From the NCBI RefSeq assembly GCF_032062135.1, contig NC_092862.1, positions 45,997,539-46,061,538 on the forward strand: a stretch of DNA of 64,000 nucleotides, written 5' to 3'. The position numbers and the translations under genes are program-made. A model generated the notes under the pieces. It made no database searches. It was not told the DNA's origin and worked only from the letters and a program-made list of their open reading frames with translations. Shown piece by piece: positions 45,165 to 57,299 of the stretch. This DNA is from Pyxicephalus adspersus (lineage: Eukaryota; Chordata; Amphibia; Anura; Pyxicephalidae). The stretch's first letter is position 1. Every line of letters begins with the position of its first letter.

Positions 45165-47115
45165 AAAGAAACCGTCAGACATGCTGTGGTTTCCAAACAG
45201 TCAAAGATGCTGAGGTTTAAGAACAAAACTATAAGACATGCTGAGGTTTAACAATAAAGAAGAACTGCTAGTGTTATTTGGAAAACTTTTTCAAAATATC
45301 AGCTTAGAAGGAAACATGATTATGTTCATTTATAGAAATGCATAATTGCTGCAAACAAAGCTGCACTGAGCCCTTTTGTGCCCACGGATCACCGGTGCCC
45401 AGATGTTCAGGGGAAATTTAGTGGCATCAGCATGTGTCAGTAACTCAACAATAACCCTATGAATAATTTGTATACCTAAATCATTTTTATCATGATTAGG
45501 GCCATTTTAGGCAATAAACATCAAATGATTCTAGCTGCATGTATTCCTATAAAACAACCTTGTAAAGACAGAGTAGTAGAGGGGTTCATAGTGTAATAGC
45601 TAGTCTTAGCCATTTCAATGCCCCTAGATTTATCTGTAAAGGTCTGATGGCTGCACTTGTAATGTGACATTAATGTTTAAGACTACAGGGTTTGGACTAC
45701 TGGACTACTATTGTGGGCACTGGAACAAGTAAACTATGGCTATCACACCGTGCTGCCCTGTGCTACTCTGCCTATAGGGGAAGAAGGGGAGAATTGGCTT
45801 TATTTTACCAGGGGTATCAAACACAACAGAAATGGCCCTGATACTAATATACATATGCACACAGTATAAATCTAAACCCAGTTCAGTGTTTTATGCAAGC
45901 TTACAGATGCATAAAATATAAAAGTTTTTTTCTAAACCTGATATGCTTGTATTTTTTTTTGTAATACTGTAATATAATAATTATAGCAATAAATTTATGA
46001 CACTGAAGGTGAGTATTTTTTTAATAAAACCTCTAGCTCGTATTATACATAACATGGTGACCACATGTTTGGAAACTTTGCTGGTTTGTTCCCAGCAATT
46101 AGTGTCAGTAAAATCAAAGATTGAGAGTCACCGGCTGTGTGAACTGGTGGTGGTCAAAAGCAAGAACCATTTTGCGAAGTGCATTGATAATTAATAACAT
46201 TAATACACACATGGAGAGCAAGGGTTTAGATTAACCTGTAATTTGTTCATACCAGACCAGGTATTGGAAGGAAATGGAATTATCACTTCCTTATCTTCTA
46301 TATTCTCTTCCTGCTGCTCTGATCCACCACTGCATTTTGGAAGAATACTTGGTGCTTGGTTCTTCAGGATATGAGGAGACATGTGTCCTTCCCACAATAC
46401 AGAAATTGATGCCTAAGCCTACATAGCCCTTGGAAAACTCAACAAAGTTTAAACTTAACCAGGACTGTATGATCTTCTGGCTGCACGGTGTCAGGTATAA
46501 GTAAGTAACTGCTGATCACAGCCTGTAAAATGTTCAGGTTTTCATTAGAGCATGCTGGAAGTGATAAATTAAGATTTTAGTGTCTTTCGGCAGCAATGTG
46601 TTAAAAGAGTTCATAAATATATATATATATGTACTATCATGCAGCTTTAATTTACAGTGATTCAGATTCTGGTGTGTGCAAACTAGGTGTCAGAGGTTCT
46701 ATGTGGTTCCATAGGTGACATCAAATTATTCGAAAATATAATCTCAGAGATAGTCAATGAGATGCAGAAAATGTGACTTTTATGCAAATGTCATACAAAA
46801 TGTACTGGACAAATACTGAGTCTATCAAACTCCGCAAGTATAGCATTTGATTGGTTCATTTTCAGCTTAGTGAAATTTGCATGAAACTTGCTCATGTTTG
46901 GCAAAAAAATCAAAATTTTGGCATCTCATTGACTGCCTCTACCTATATGTTACATTATGAATTCCATCTATAAAGTTGATAAGATTTAAAGCTAACCTCT
47001 AGGCAAAAAAAAATATTTTCCACTTATCTCCTCAGCCCCACTAACTCATTGATGGGGCAAAAACATTATCTAAATGCCCTTTTTAATCAGCTAAAGCCAT
47101 GGTCATGTGACAGTC
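45165..47115. other. No gene seen
   Basis: AT-rich DNA; a short TA run at 46616-46630. No supported gene. Confidence 0.5.
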
Positions 47116-47120
47116 TATAT

Positions 47121-47344
47121 CAGTCCTTCTCAACTTCTTTAACATTGGGGAAGCATTGAAATAACATTTTAGGTCTAGGGAACCCCTGCTATAAATATTA
47201 TATTGACAGCCCACAGTACATTAGTATGGTGGCCAGTGGGAAGAATGCCATCCTAACAGATAGCTGGAAGGATCACAAGAGTCACAAATAGCTCATTGCT
47301 CATGGAACCCCTAGCAATCTTTAGCAGAAACCTAGGGTTTCACT
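47121..47344 (+). mobile_element. hAT-type MITE, family H, copy 4
   Basis: Begins CAGTCCTTCTCAACTTCTTT, then AGGGAACCCCTGCTATAAAT, GTGGCCAGTGGGAAGAATGC, CATGGAACCCCTAGCAATC and a decayed right end. Same family as the copies at 3515, 12185 and 26387. Confidence 0.75.
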
Positions 47345-47376
47345 TAAAGCAGAATGGAGTTCTGCTTTAAGTGAAA
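47338..47376. repeat. Perfect 17-bp hairpin
   Basis: Arms TTTCACTTAAAGCAGAA (47338-47354) and TTCTGCTTTAAGTGAAA (47360-47376), loop TGGAG. The arm sequence resembles the CTTAAAGCNGAAC termini of frog MITEs, so it may be two element ends left head to head. Confidence 0.9.
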
Positions 47377-47379
47377 GCC

Positions 47380-48485
47380 TATAAAGAATTAAATAAAAAA
47401 AAAAGAAAAAGTAATTTGTTTCTACCAGCAGCCAGTTACTGTTGAGTTTTGGTTTGTGCGTGTAAACTCACTTTGACATCTTTTTCAGTTTCACAAAGGA
47501 CTGATAAGTAAAAGAACACAGCAGAGGGCGTTTTACATTGGCTTTCCTGCGGTGAGCTGACGTATTTTCATTTATAAGACTGACATTTTTATTGATAAAC
47601 GTGACTGTTTTTTTATCCTATTTTTATTTTTTTTTGGGCCAAGTGCAAAACTGTAGTGAATCAATGCTGAATCAACCTCCAGGAAACACAGAAGCTCTTC
47701 AGACACATAGCTGCAGGTACAATACAGCATCCTGCTGGGGTACGAATGAAAGAGACACAGTCTTTAGGGGAGTGCGCCACAGCAGACAAGATTCTCTACC
47801 GCACAGGGAAAGAAAACTTTTCAGTGACACAGTTATGGTTTTCTATATTTTTATATAGTAAATTGTAAAACTCAAATGTTACAGTGACATATTTTTGTTT
47901 TAATTGATGTTTTTTTGTACAAATAAATGAACATTGCATAGTTTTCATCTTTTAACCTCTCCTAATTAAGGAAAAAAGTTCATTGGTTGCTTTCAGCTGC
48001 TCCTTAGAACAGCAACCCAATTTAAAAAATATAAATAAATAGCTAAAAAAAAGACATTTTTAGAGACAGTATTTACTTTCTGCCTGATCCCCATCCCCTA
48101 AAACACACAGTACTACCTTTTTGCCACAAGATGTCCCTACTCTGATGGACAGTATCATTCACTTTCCACCTCTGAACCCAGACTGTCCTTAACCCATTGT
48201 AGCCTGTGATTGGACATTGAAAAAGTAACACAATGGTGAGCTTATCTCTCTGTCACTCGTTGTCTATCAGAATGCTTGTTTTAAGCACATTAACTGATTG
48301 GCTCCTTCTTCTCACACAAAAGCCCTGGTGCTTCTGGATCCACATATCCTATGCTTATCTGATGCAGAATGACTTTACCCTTTTGCTGCCAATGACATAT
48401 GTCAAATTTCTTGGTGCTGTGTAAAGAAAAGTATACAGAGATAGATAAATAGAAGCTGTTTCCCTGCTATTTATTTAAGTGATCT
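47380..48485. other. No supported gene; polyadenylation-like signal near 47925
   Basis: A pyrimidine-rich stretch ending GGGCCAAG at 47641 precedes ~280 bases of higher complexity that end in an AATAAA-containing stretch (CAAATAAATGAACATTGC). It could be a terminal exon of an unknown transcript, but nothing protein-like was recognised. Confidence 0.25.
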
Positions 48486-48489
48486 CACA

Positions 48490-48876
48490 AGCTGTATAGT
48501 TGTCTAATGGGACATGCAGCATGACGCCCCTGAGGACAGTAAGTGGAAGGTCAGTAATGTCTTCTGCAGAACCCTAAAGCATGCAAATGAATAGTGCCAA
48601 ACACAAAGCAACACCTGTGCATGTGCAGGAGTTGAATCACAAGTAGGCATCCATTGGCCGAATAGGACAGCCGTGTCCTCAGGAAGTCTGCCGTAGAGTT
48701 GGCAGGGAAGATGGTAGCCTCCTCTGATGAGGCCATGACAGGTCCTGAACCTGCCATAGGTGCAAGGTAGCTGCACACAGGTAAGCCTGTGCCATAAACT
48801 GCATCTATGCTCTATAAACTTGCTGATTATGGCAGAGGCTCACCACCCACCGAGTATAGTTCCTCTTTAAAAGCCA
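48490..48876. repeat. Possible MITE ending in GTTCCTCTTTAAA
   Basis: A GC-richer block that ends TATAGTTCCTCTTTAAAAG, like the end of the element at 5640-5962. It contains two overlapping minus-strand open frames without protein-like character. Left boundary unknown. Confidence 0.3.
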
Positions 48877-48879
48877 GGT

Positions 48880-49525
48880 AAACAGCTAATCAAGCCCAGT
48901 ATAAGCATCAAACCCAGAGTAAAAATACCTGACATCCTCCAGTGCTATCACATGGAGGACTTGTTTCACCTTAACTTTATTTTGTTATCATTTTAAACAA
49001 TATTGTATATTTGTGTTTAGTTCACTATTGTATAGCAATTGCAGAACACTAAAAACAGCAATACCATTTTATTTTGTTTTCCTTTTGTTAGGAAACAGTA
49101 AGAAAAGCTGTTATTTGACATGAAGTATTCATTTTATCAAGGCTTCTCTCACAATAACCTAAACTTCAAACTTTAGTCAGTTTGTTTCCAGAGTGATCCT
49201 TTCGAGCAGGCATGGAACATGATATCCGTAGAATGGTGGTAGTTGGATAATGATTTAAGTGCTTTTACAACAATAAAGATATATCTTGTTATTGTTCTGC
49301 AGTAAAAAATATGAACGTTTCTAAAACTTCTAGTACAGCTATAAACACATAAAAATGGAAAGGAAAGAGGAGGGGGAGGACAGTTATTTCAACTATGTAG
49401 GTGAGTAGCTTTTTGAACAGACAGAAGTATATGAATCTAGTGCTACTCCAAGATACCTACTCAGTTTTCTTGGAATGCTAAGTATAAACTGTATTTATCC
49501 AGCAGCTGACTGAAGAAGGAAATGT
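48880..49525. other. No gene seen
   Basis: No supported feature. Confidence 0.5.
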
Positions 49526-49526
49526 G

Positions 49527-49529
<3 letters not shown>

Positions 49530-49580
<51 letters not shown>
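49530..49580. repeat. (TA)n microsatellite running into an assembly gap
   Basis: Alternating TA for about 50 bases, cut off by Ns. True length unknown. Confidence 0.95.
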
Positions 49581-49648
49581 NNNNNNNNNNNNNNNNNNNN
49601 NNNNNNNNNNNNNNNNNNNNNNNNNNNNNNNNNNNNNNNNNNNNNNNN
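49581..49648. other. Assembly gap (68 N)
   Basis: 68 undetermined bases following the (TA)n array. Confidence 1.
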
Positions 49649-49704
49649 TGTCTAAAAGTGGTACATTGTTTTTCATGAAAATTTATTTTACAGTATAATA
49701 TAAT

Positions 49705-49935
49705 AGTATGAGTATAATAAAGTTTGAAACATAAAATCATGTAAAAAATAATAAATTGAATAAATTAAAAAAATATGTATATTGAATGCAATACAATTAT
49801 TGCATTACCCGCCCCGCCAGGCAACATGCACACGCACCGACGTCACCGGAAACTCCCCGGTAACTCATCGGTGCAAAAGCCGGCCAAAGGAAGAAGAAAG
49901 AAGAGAGGGATCGCGCAGATGGATGGCGTTATGGT
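49705..49935. mobile_element. piggyBac-type MITE, partial copy 4
   Basis: AGTATAATAAAGTTTGAAAC, TATTGAATGCAATACAATTA, GCACACGCACCGACGTCACC, CTCCCCGGTAACTCATCGG and AGAGGGATCGCGCAGATGGA match the copy at 17393-17848 in order. The right terminus (CGGGGTTACCGCT...GGTTAA) is absent. Confidence 0.6.
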
Positions 49936-49939
49936 CTGC

Positions 49940-50640
49940 ACTATGACAAGAAGCATCTGTTTCCTCTCTCCTGTTATTTTTTTCTGCCAATCACTTAAGC
50001 TGAACACAACACAGATAAAAATTACATCTTTTTTGCAGCTCTGCATTTATTTATACATCCTTAAAAGCATTCCTTTATGCAGACAGTATTAGTATCTGAA
50101 TTTGGATTTGTAATCATTTGTAGTCTCTGGACAATAGAATTCAGACTGGAAGAGGAAAAAGCAGCAGAAGAAGCCAGTCTGCTGTTCTGCAATGCAAGAA
50201 GTATGGTAACAGAAGGGAAGAACAGAGAAACAAGTGAATTAGCCTGCTGGTGCTTGAAAGCTGCCTTGTTTCGGCATTACATTGGAGAGCCAGACCACTG
50301 CTCTTACAAAGCAGCTATCCTGGTCTACAGTATTCCTATGTATTCCTCTACACAGTGTAAGAACACTCACGTTCCTTGACACACACAAGATAGCCTTTAC
50401 AGTTTAAAACACAAATGCATTGTAAAAATAAAAAGAGTAGAATACCTATACCACGATGCATAACAAGTGATTACAAAAAAGTGAGACTTCAGTTGGGCTT
50501 CAAATTAGAACTCTACATTTATGCCAACCCCTGCCCACCTCTTTTCAAGGGTGTTCTGGCTTGTCTAATACCATCATGGGGTTCCTTCTTCCATTAATGG
50601 TCATTATGGTGCCATGTAATACTGTGTTAGTTCTGTTTAG
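49940..50640. other. No supported gene
   Basis: Contains a 100-codon plus-strand open frame (50077-50379) with Glu/Ala-rich composition and no recognised family. Not supported by splice or start context. Confidence 0.35.
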
Positions 50641-50645
50641 TGCAG

Positions 50646-50780
50646 TAGGACTCTGAGCTACGGCTGCTATGATGTTGTGTCTGTGAAAGCCTGGCCTCAG
50701 AAGAAGTGGTTTGAAATACACTGGCCATCATTCAGAAGAACTCCATCTAGTAGTGAAGAGGACTTTCTGTGGGAGACCAG
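50646..50780 (+). other. Weak candidate exon
   Basis: Preceded by the acceptor-like TTAGTTCTGTTTAGTGCAG and followed by CAG|GTAATG. The second frame is open across all 44 codons (including WPQKKWFEIHWPSFRRTP). No family recognised. Similar weight to the candidate at 45005. Confidence 0.2.
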
Positions 50781-50789
50781 GTAATGTTT

Positions 50790-52615
50790 TACCTACAGAT
50801 CAGTCTGGCTAGCCTTATGCATAAATTATGTCAGTATACCAGTATGCCAGTTTTATAAAACACTCTAAAAAATTGGAATTAGGTGGATTGAATTAAGTAA
50901 AAAAAAGTTGACATTTATCAAAAGCACATAGTTGTTATATATTAAAATAAAATGTATTTGTTCTATTTCCCCATCTCTCTGAGAGCTTTAATCTATATGA
51001 CTTTTATCACATTACAGAATGCTAATTTTATGCCGCTTGAAATAACATGAAATGATTTTAAGAACATTCCTTTTACTTTATAAAAGTGGCACCTATGTCA
51101 TGTTCTGTAGAAATATTGCACATATTGTGTCATATTGGTGTACAAAAAACAATTGCTACTTTAATTCTGCTACTGGGGTCATGGAGGCAGAAGGCAACAT
51201 AAGTCTACCCAGTCATTGGCTTGTTCAGCCTTATTCATATAAAGACAGATATGTAGCTTGTACCCCAGTGCACACAATAAAGCTGAATTGTAATGTTCAT
51301 GTTTATTTTTACTCTGTCTCCTTCTGGGAATAGCATCAATTTCTTCATGCAGATTCTGAGAAAACATTGCTCATTTTGTGGTGTGTTCCCTGCTACTTCC
51401 TTAAGAGAGTAGCACATCTCATTCTTCCTTTATTCTCTAATGCTTTCATTTATTTCCCTTTGCAGAGTTACAGTGTGAAAGCTGGCCATAAGCTATAACC
51501 CAAAGACCAAATATGGTTCCCAGGGGGCTCTGGAGTGGTGGTCCACTTCTACTAATTGTAACTGAGGTTTCATTGGCAGCTAAGTGCTTTTTTTTTTTTT
51601 CTAGAACAAACTGGAAAAGCATGAATACAACATTTTAATGGGAAACATATTATAATGTTACATGTAACCTTTTCACTACTGGGTCAGTGTAACCAGTAAT
51701 TGTTATTCAAATGGAAGATTAAAAAAAAACAGTCTAAAGAAACATATTGTAAATCCTAACTTAGTATAGAATTAGCTATGAGTTAAAAAGAAATTTTAAC
51801 AACAAGTGTGGCATTAATATGCGTACACTATATGGTTACTAAAATGTATTATACATTCATATTGTTGATAGCTACTTCTGAAAAAATTGCTGTGAGCAGT
51901 TTTAAAGCAAAAGAAATGCCTATACAAAGAGGTCCAACCTTAAGACTTTCAGATTAAAAATTAGGTGGAATGAAGAGCAAAAAAATAATTTAAAAATCCC
52001 AGCAATTTAGACATATATGAGTTGGTAATATGAAGACTTACCATTACCTTACCATTAGGCACTCTAGGCATGTTGACATCTGGAAGAGGCAAAGAGATGA
52101 CTTTTCCCCAGTGTAGTTAATAGACAATTGATTTTTTATTACTAGAAATACACTCATCTCATGAGTTTTCCACTTTATCACAGTAAGAAGGTTAGGACTA
52201 GTCATAGGAAAATGATCTGTGTAAAAAAAACTTAGACCCCAATTTTTGAATCCCTAAAAGCAGGGGCCCATTCTAGTAAGATTTTAGATTATTAGCTTTC
52301 CGGAAGGTTGAGAAATTTAGTAAAGACACACAATACAAACTACTTACATCTACAATATTGCAATACGGTATATAGTATTTGCCACAATAAATCAATTAGT
52401 TTTATGAACTAATACCTCAGCAAACTAAGCATTTGTCTTTAAAATCAATGTTGACAATATACATATAGGAGAGCTTTAACAAGGCCTGTTTTGATGTATC
52501 TTGAATGTATTCAACCTAAATAAATTAACCAATTCAAAATAAATACTAAATACATTTGATTTAAAGAGATTGTGTGTTCCCATATACCTCTAAAGTATTA
52601 AAAGCCAAACCCCTA
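50790..52615. other. No gene seen; family F end fragment near 52466
   Basis: AT-rich. GAGAGCTTTAACAAGGCCTG at about 52472-52491 resembles the right terminus of the fold-back MITE family F; the rest has no supported feature. Confidence 0.4.
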
Positions 52616-52622
52616 ATAACTG

Positions 52623-53374
52623 TGTCATGCACAGACAGGACCACTAGGGGACGCTACGGCTTGCACAGAAATGGTGCAAGCCCTGAGAAGGGACAAGGCG
52701 CAGGGTCTAAGCAGTACCCAGTTTTTTTCTAGAGCCTCTGATGGTGAGGATGTTGCGCTGCTGGTTACTGCCAGGTTGCAGTCCTTGGGCACACCAAGGT
52801 GGGTAAAGCACAGTACTAAATCACAAAGCAGAAGGATATTTGAGGAAGGCCGGGTCGAGGCAGACAGCAAGCAAGAGAGGTCAGGTCACACGCCAGGGGT
52901 CAATTGCCAGGGATCCAGGAGACAGACACCAGTGACCCAGGGGCCACTGCAGGCACAGGGAACACCGGAGACACTGGAAGCAATAGGAGGCACAGGTGAC
53001 TCAGGGATATCCACAGACAGACAGGAACACTGGAACAGCACAGGGAAGTTGGCTGGGAACCAACAGACTGGACAACAAGGGGTTAACGCAGAAACTAGCT
53101 CAAAAGAACTAGGGGCTTGGCATAATGGAGACACATTGCACAAACACTGAGTGCAGTGTGTGAGCTAGCTAAATAGCCAGGGATGGTTAAGAGGCTATTT
53201 TCTGATTAGCCAGCGGATTGGATGTAATTGATAAGGCTTGGAAACAGAGACACGCTCAGTGTCAGGACTGCCCACATGAGCAGGAGAGAGGCGCCTGCGC
53301 TTTAGTGAGGACGAGGCAAGTGTGACAAACTGAAAAGGAAAAGAAGAAAGAGCAGGGGATTTTTGGCCGTGACA
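52623..53374. mobile_element. GC-rich element with TGTCATG/CGTGACA ends, class unknown
   Basis: A 0.75-kb block much richer in G and C than its flanks. It begins TGTCATGCACAGACAGGACC and ends TTTTGGCCGTGACA. The 7-base ends are inverted and also start TG and end CA, so either a MITE or a solo LTR is possible. No target duplication was found. The middle has many CAGGCACAGG, GGAACACNGG and GACAGACAGG-like words. Plus and minus open frames (up to 159 codons) are probably composition-driven. Confidence 0.5.
52641..52655 (+). promoter_or_regulatory. CTCF-like motif (one mismatch)
   Basis: CCACTAGGGGACGCT differs at one position from the core CCASYAGRKGGCRS. It lies 18 bases inside the GC-rich element. 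Confidence 0.3.
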
Positions 53375-53379
53375 ATTTA

Positions 53380-53915
53380 TTATACGCATATGATTTTTAA
53401 ACAAACAAAGGTTAAAGTATTTACAAGGAAGAATTGCAAATTGTCCCTGTGGGACACCCTTGAACAAAGTAAGGGTGGTGTTAGGAAACTAGATGCTAGA
53501 CAAAGTCCAACTGCCATAAACAGTACAATGTCCTAATGTGTTAGCAAAATAACTGGATCCAGATTTCTGAAGCGTTTCACTGGTTTGGGGGAATTGTGAG
53601 GAAAACCAGTTGTATTACGGCTAGATCACTAGGTCTTGTCAAGTCTTGTAAGAATGAAGGTGGTTGGAGAAAGATTGGGTTGTGTATACTCCATAAAAGA
53701 CCTACTAGATTGGTGTATAGGATCCCTAGTTGAATGTTGAACAAATGAGTATAATCAAAAATTCAGTCTGGATCGTAGTATAGGATTAATAATACTGGGT
53801 AGACTGTAATGCTGTAAGGTATATTCCCATTGTTTTTTTTTTGTAAATTGGATAAAATGCATGTATGGAATGGCAAATCTAACATATGTATTGGCTGAAA
53901 TCTGTGCTTTTTCTT
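53380..53915. other. No gene seen
   Basis: No supported feature. Confidence 0.5.
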
Positions 53916-53919
53916 TATC

Positions 53920-54600
53920 AAACAATTTCTGCACCCAGCAGCTGCTGAAATTGACGTTTTAATGTGAACGGAGGTAAAAATCTTGAATTGGGTTTAGCAC
54001 AAAGGTGAGAAAAGCATTTACAGCTCCTTTTGACAAGGCCATCCCCCTGCTGACATAATTCAGAGTTTTTGTCTCAACTTCTGCTATGTGAAGTTTAAAT
54101 TAATTGAATAACTGACTTAATTAAATTCAGCTGCCAAAATCAGAACAGAATTTCAGTGGTTGTATTGAAGGAAACAGTCAAGACAATTTTAGAAACTTAT
54201 TAGTGGTCACTGTGACAGCACAACTTTCCTAGTGTAAAGTTTTATGCTGACATTTACTCCAAGAGGATTACTGTATTAAGCAATGACTGACTTTAATTAG
54301 AGCTACCCTGCAATTTCTTTCCCGTACATGCATGCAGATACAATTGCTAAATACGATATTGCAGCTAACTAAAAGACAGGAATATCGTTTTAACAGAAGG
54401 ATGTGTTGTATTTTTAAAGAACTATTTAGCACATTGGCCATGTTTTGTACATTTGTTTCTTAGCAATAACGGAACAGTGCAAGCCAGTATTTAACAGCTT
54501 TGGAAATTACATTTCTGTCCCCAGGTTCTGCATAAATTATTAATAACTCCACAGACTTCATAAAACAAAACTTGAATGGGATCATGGCGGCAGAGCTCCG
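53920..54600. other. Candidate conserved non-coding element
   Basis: Repeat-free, even-complexity sequence with homeodomain-type words (TTAAATTAATTGAATAAC, CTTAATTAAATTCAGCTG), CAATGACTGACTTTAATTAG and TGCATGCAGATACAATTGC. No long open frame. It resembles vertebrate developmental enhancers by eye only; conservation was not tested. Confidence 0.3.
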
Positions 54601-54604
54601 TGCT

Positions 54605-57000
54605 TTAAATGTGTCTTTATTTTAAGTTCAGACTGGCGGTGAGATTGTGCTGTGGTTACCACTTCCTCACCCCATTCAACCTCTTGCTCGAGTGAGATAC
54701 TACTATTGATAATAAATGGTCTTGCGCTAACAACCAAGCAGCACACTGCACAGGACCAACCACTTCACAGAAAATAATAAATGTTCAAACCAGTGGCGCT
54801 AAAAATATTTAGATGTTGTTGCAATATAGGAATACTTGAAATATCTAATTTTCCATATAAATTAGTCAATATACAATAATGCACTCACAAGTGAAGACCT
54901 TGCACTATTATCCATTTTAACAAAAGTGTATTCAATTAAACATTCAGTAGTTAAAGGAAATTGTTACTTAAATTCAAGAGAGACAATATCAATAGCCTTC
55001 AGTGTTCTCTATCCAACGTATTGGTTCCTGCTTGAAAACACAAATACAGTATCCCTAAAAGGTCTCTCTTTATGTGCATCCAAACTTTAACAATCTCATA
55101 AGTTTACCACAATTCTGAAATCAATAAAATTTTAACACAAAACATAAATGGATAAACATTTGCATCTACCTGCATGGACTATTTGTATAGACATTCACTA
55201 TTTGTAGTGTCTGACCCGCGGCAGTCCAATAAAGAATAAATGGGGGGCAGTTCAGTACCAGTCACTGATGCCTAATATTTTACCTTTCTGTTTTGTGAAA
55301 CCATCAACAGTAGGACAGTTTTTTTTAGTTTTTTTTAAGGAAGAGTAAATCCTGCCTTTTCACAGCTGTCATCTCTAAACATGTGTTCTCATTAGGTGAA
55401 TTTGTGAATTACCCTTAAATCCAGTTCCAGTGACAATTGTAAAAATTTTAGATTTCTGCACACCCTGCTTGATAAAAACAATATTGTTGGTCAAGAATAG
55501 CATTGGCCAATCTTTATATTAGGTGTGGGGTACATGCTTTGAACACTTTAATACACCCAGCTTGTGGAACATAAAACATGTTATATATATGGACACAAGA
55601 ATCACAATCTGTAAAATATATTGTAACTAAATTTCACATAAGTGAAAAAAAGCACCACTGTGACTACTAGAATTCATTGTATAAATTTATTCATACAGCC
55701 CTGATTACAGTTCCTCTGGTACTATAAGCTTTGAACACTGGGCATTGTGGCTAAATGAGCAATGTATGATATACAAAATATGGGAACATAAGCCTAAACT
55801 TTTTTATGAAGCTGATAAGTTTGCTGTTCGGGTCAGCTCTGTAAATATAAAATGTATGATAATTTACTATTTAAATAGAACTAAGTAAAATACACAGATA
55901 AAGACCTTGGGCTGTTCAATATGAAATGGAGTTCAATTTCATACATCTCCAAAAAGTAGCTGTGGTAAACGGAATTGTTTAAAAGTTGTACACTTTTATT
56001 TCAGCTATAATTTTATTACTTTATCTTTCAGAACCAGTATTATCTCACTGTTACTATTATAATTAATGTTCATTCAATGACTACTATGTATCTGTAGACA
56101 TGACTGCAATATGTGATTCTCTATTATAATCTTCTAGCTGTCATCATAATCAATAATCTTGATTGTTGTATTGATATCAGACATCAATACAACCCTTTGG
56201 TCTCCACAATACCTTACATTTCCCATTATAACTGTATCAACTAGTAATTCATTCAATTAATCAGCCATGTAATATTTTCTCACCCTACGTACATTGAAGA
56301 GAAGACATGTGATGGCAAAGTACTGAATTGTCAGTATAGGAAACACCAGAAAACATTTTTAAAATTGATCTAAAATGATTTATTCTAAACTATGTATGCG
56401 TCAATATACTTACAAAAATTGTGGACAGATATTGTAGAAGGGCAGCCCATTAACTTCAAATGGGCACTAAATAAGCCTTAATGCATGAAAATGAAAAATC
56501 ATAAAATACATTAATTGCAACTAGCGAATAATTCAATCCATCATTGATGTAATATTTCCACATTCAGGCACATTGGCACCAACGGCACATTGAAGAGGAA
56601 ATGCGATGAAAATGCACTAGCTTGTTGGTAATATGAGACGGAGCAGAAAACATAATAAAAATTAATCATAAACTCACCATTCATGTCGAAATGTGCAACA
56701 ACAAAGTGTAATGAATAGCAATGCTTTAAAACCTACATATACAGCTCATTGTTATAAATATAAAAGTATAATTGAGAAGAAAGCCTACAACAAAACAATG
56801 GAATACAGATAAATGTTACAGCTTTGTTTGGTGCAAATATTTTGACATTGGATTTTTAACAACATTTTATGCAAGTTTTTGCACTGATATAAAAATATTG
56901 ATACTGACTCATATATGTCCAAACCTGAACAGAATTGAATAGGTTAGAAAAGTTATATGAACGGTTAGAAGCTGGCTTTACTATTTATTTTAAGGAATTC
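54605..57000. other. No gene seen
   Basis: AT-rich DNA; no supported feature. Confidence 0.5.
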
Positions 57001-57184
57001 AGTGTAAAAAAGGTTGGAAAGAGGATTAGAACTACTTCCCTCTTCCACTATCAGAGGTGCTGAATGCCAATCCATTGTTAAGAAATCCACTACAGAAACT
57101 TACTTAAAAGTTTATTCTTCTCGGATTGCCATCCTTCTGGGTCCCCTGTTGAATTCAGGGCCCCCTACCTCCTTAACACACATA

Positions 57185-57290
57185 CAAGATCAGTGGACTA
57201 GCAGATCCCAGCTCAGAGACGTTTGTATGTTCTACCTGTGTTTGTGTGGGTTTCTGCACACAACCAAAAAACATAATAAACACACTGTCC
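57185..57290 (+). mobile_element. SINE fragment
   Basis: GATCCCAGCTCAGAGACG, TTTGTATGTTCTACCTGTG, TTTGTGTGGGTTTCTGCAC and CCAAAAAACATA correspond to the body of the tRNA-type SINE. Short and diverged. Confidence 0.5.
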
Positions 57291-57299
57291 AGAAATGGC

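Noticed and set aside
52671..53150. 159-codon plus-strand open frame
   Set aside because: Inside the GC-rich element with open frames on both strands; residues reflect repeated CAGGCACAGG-like words and no family motif is seen.
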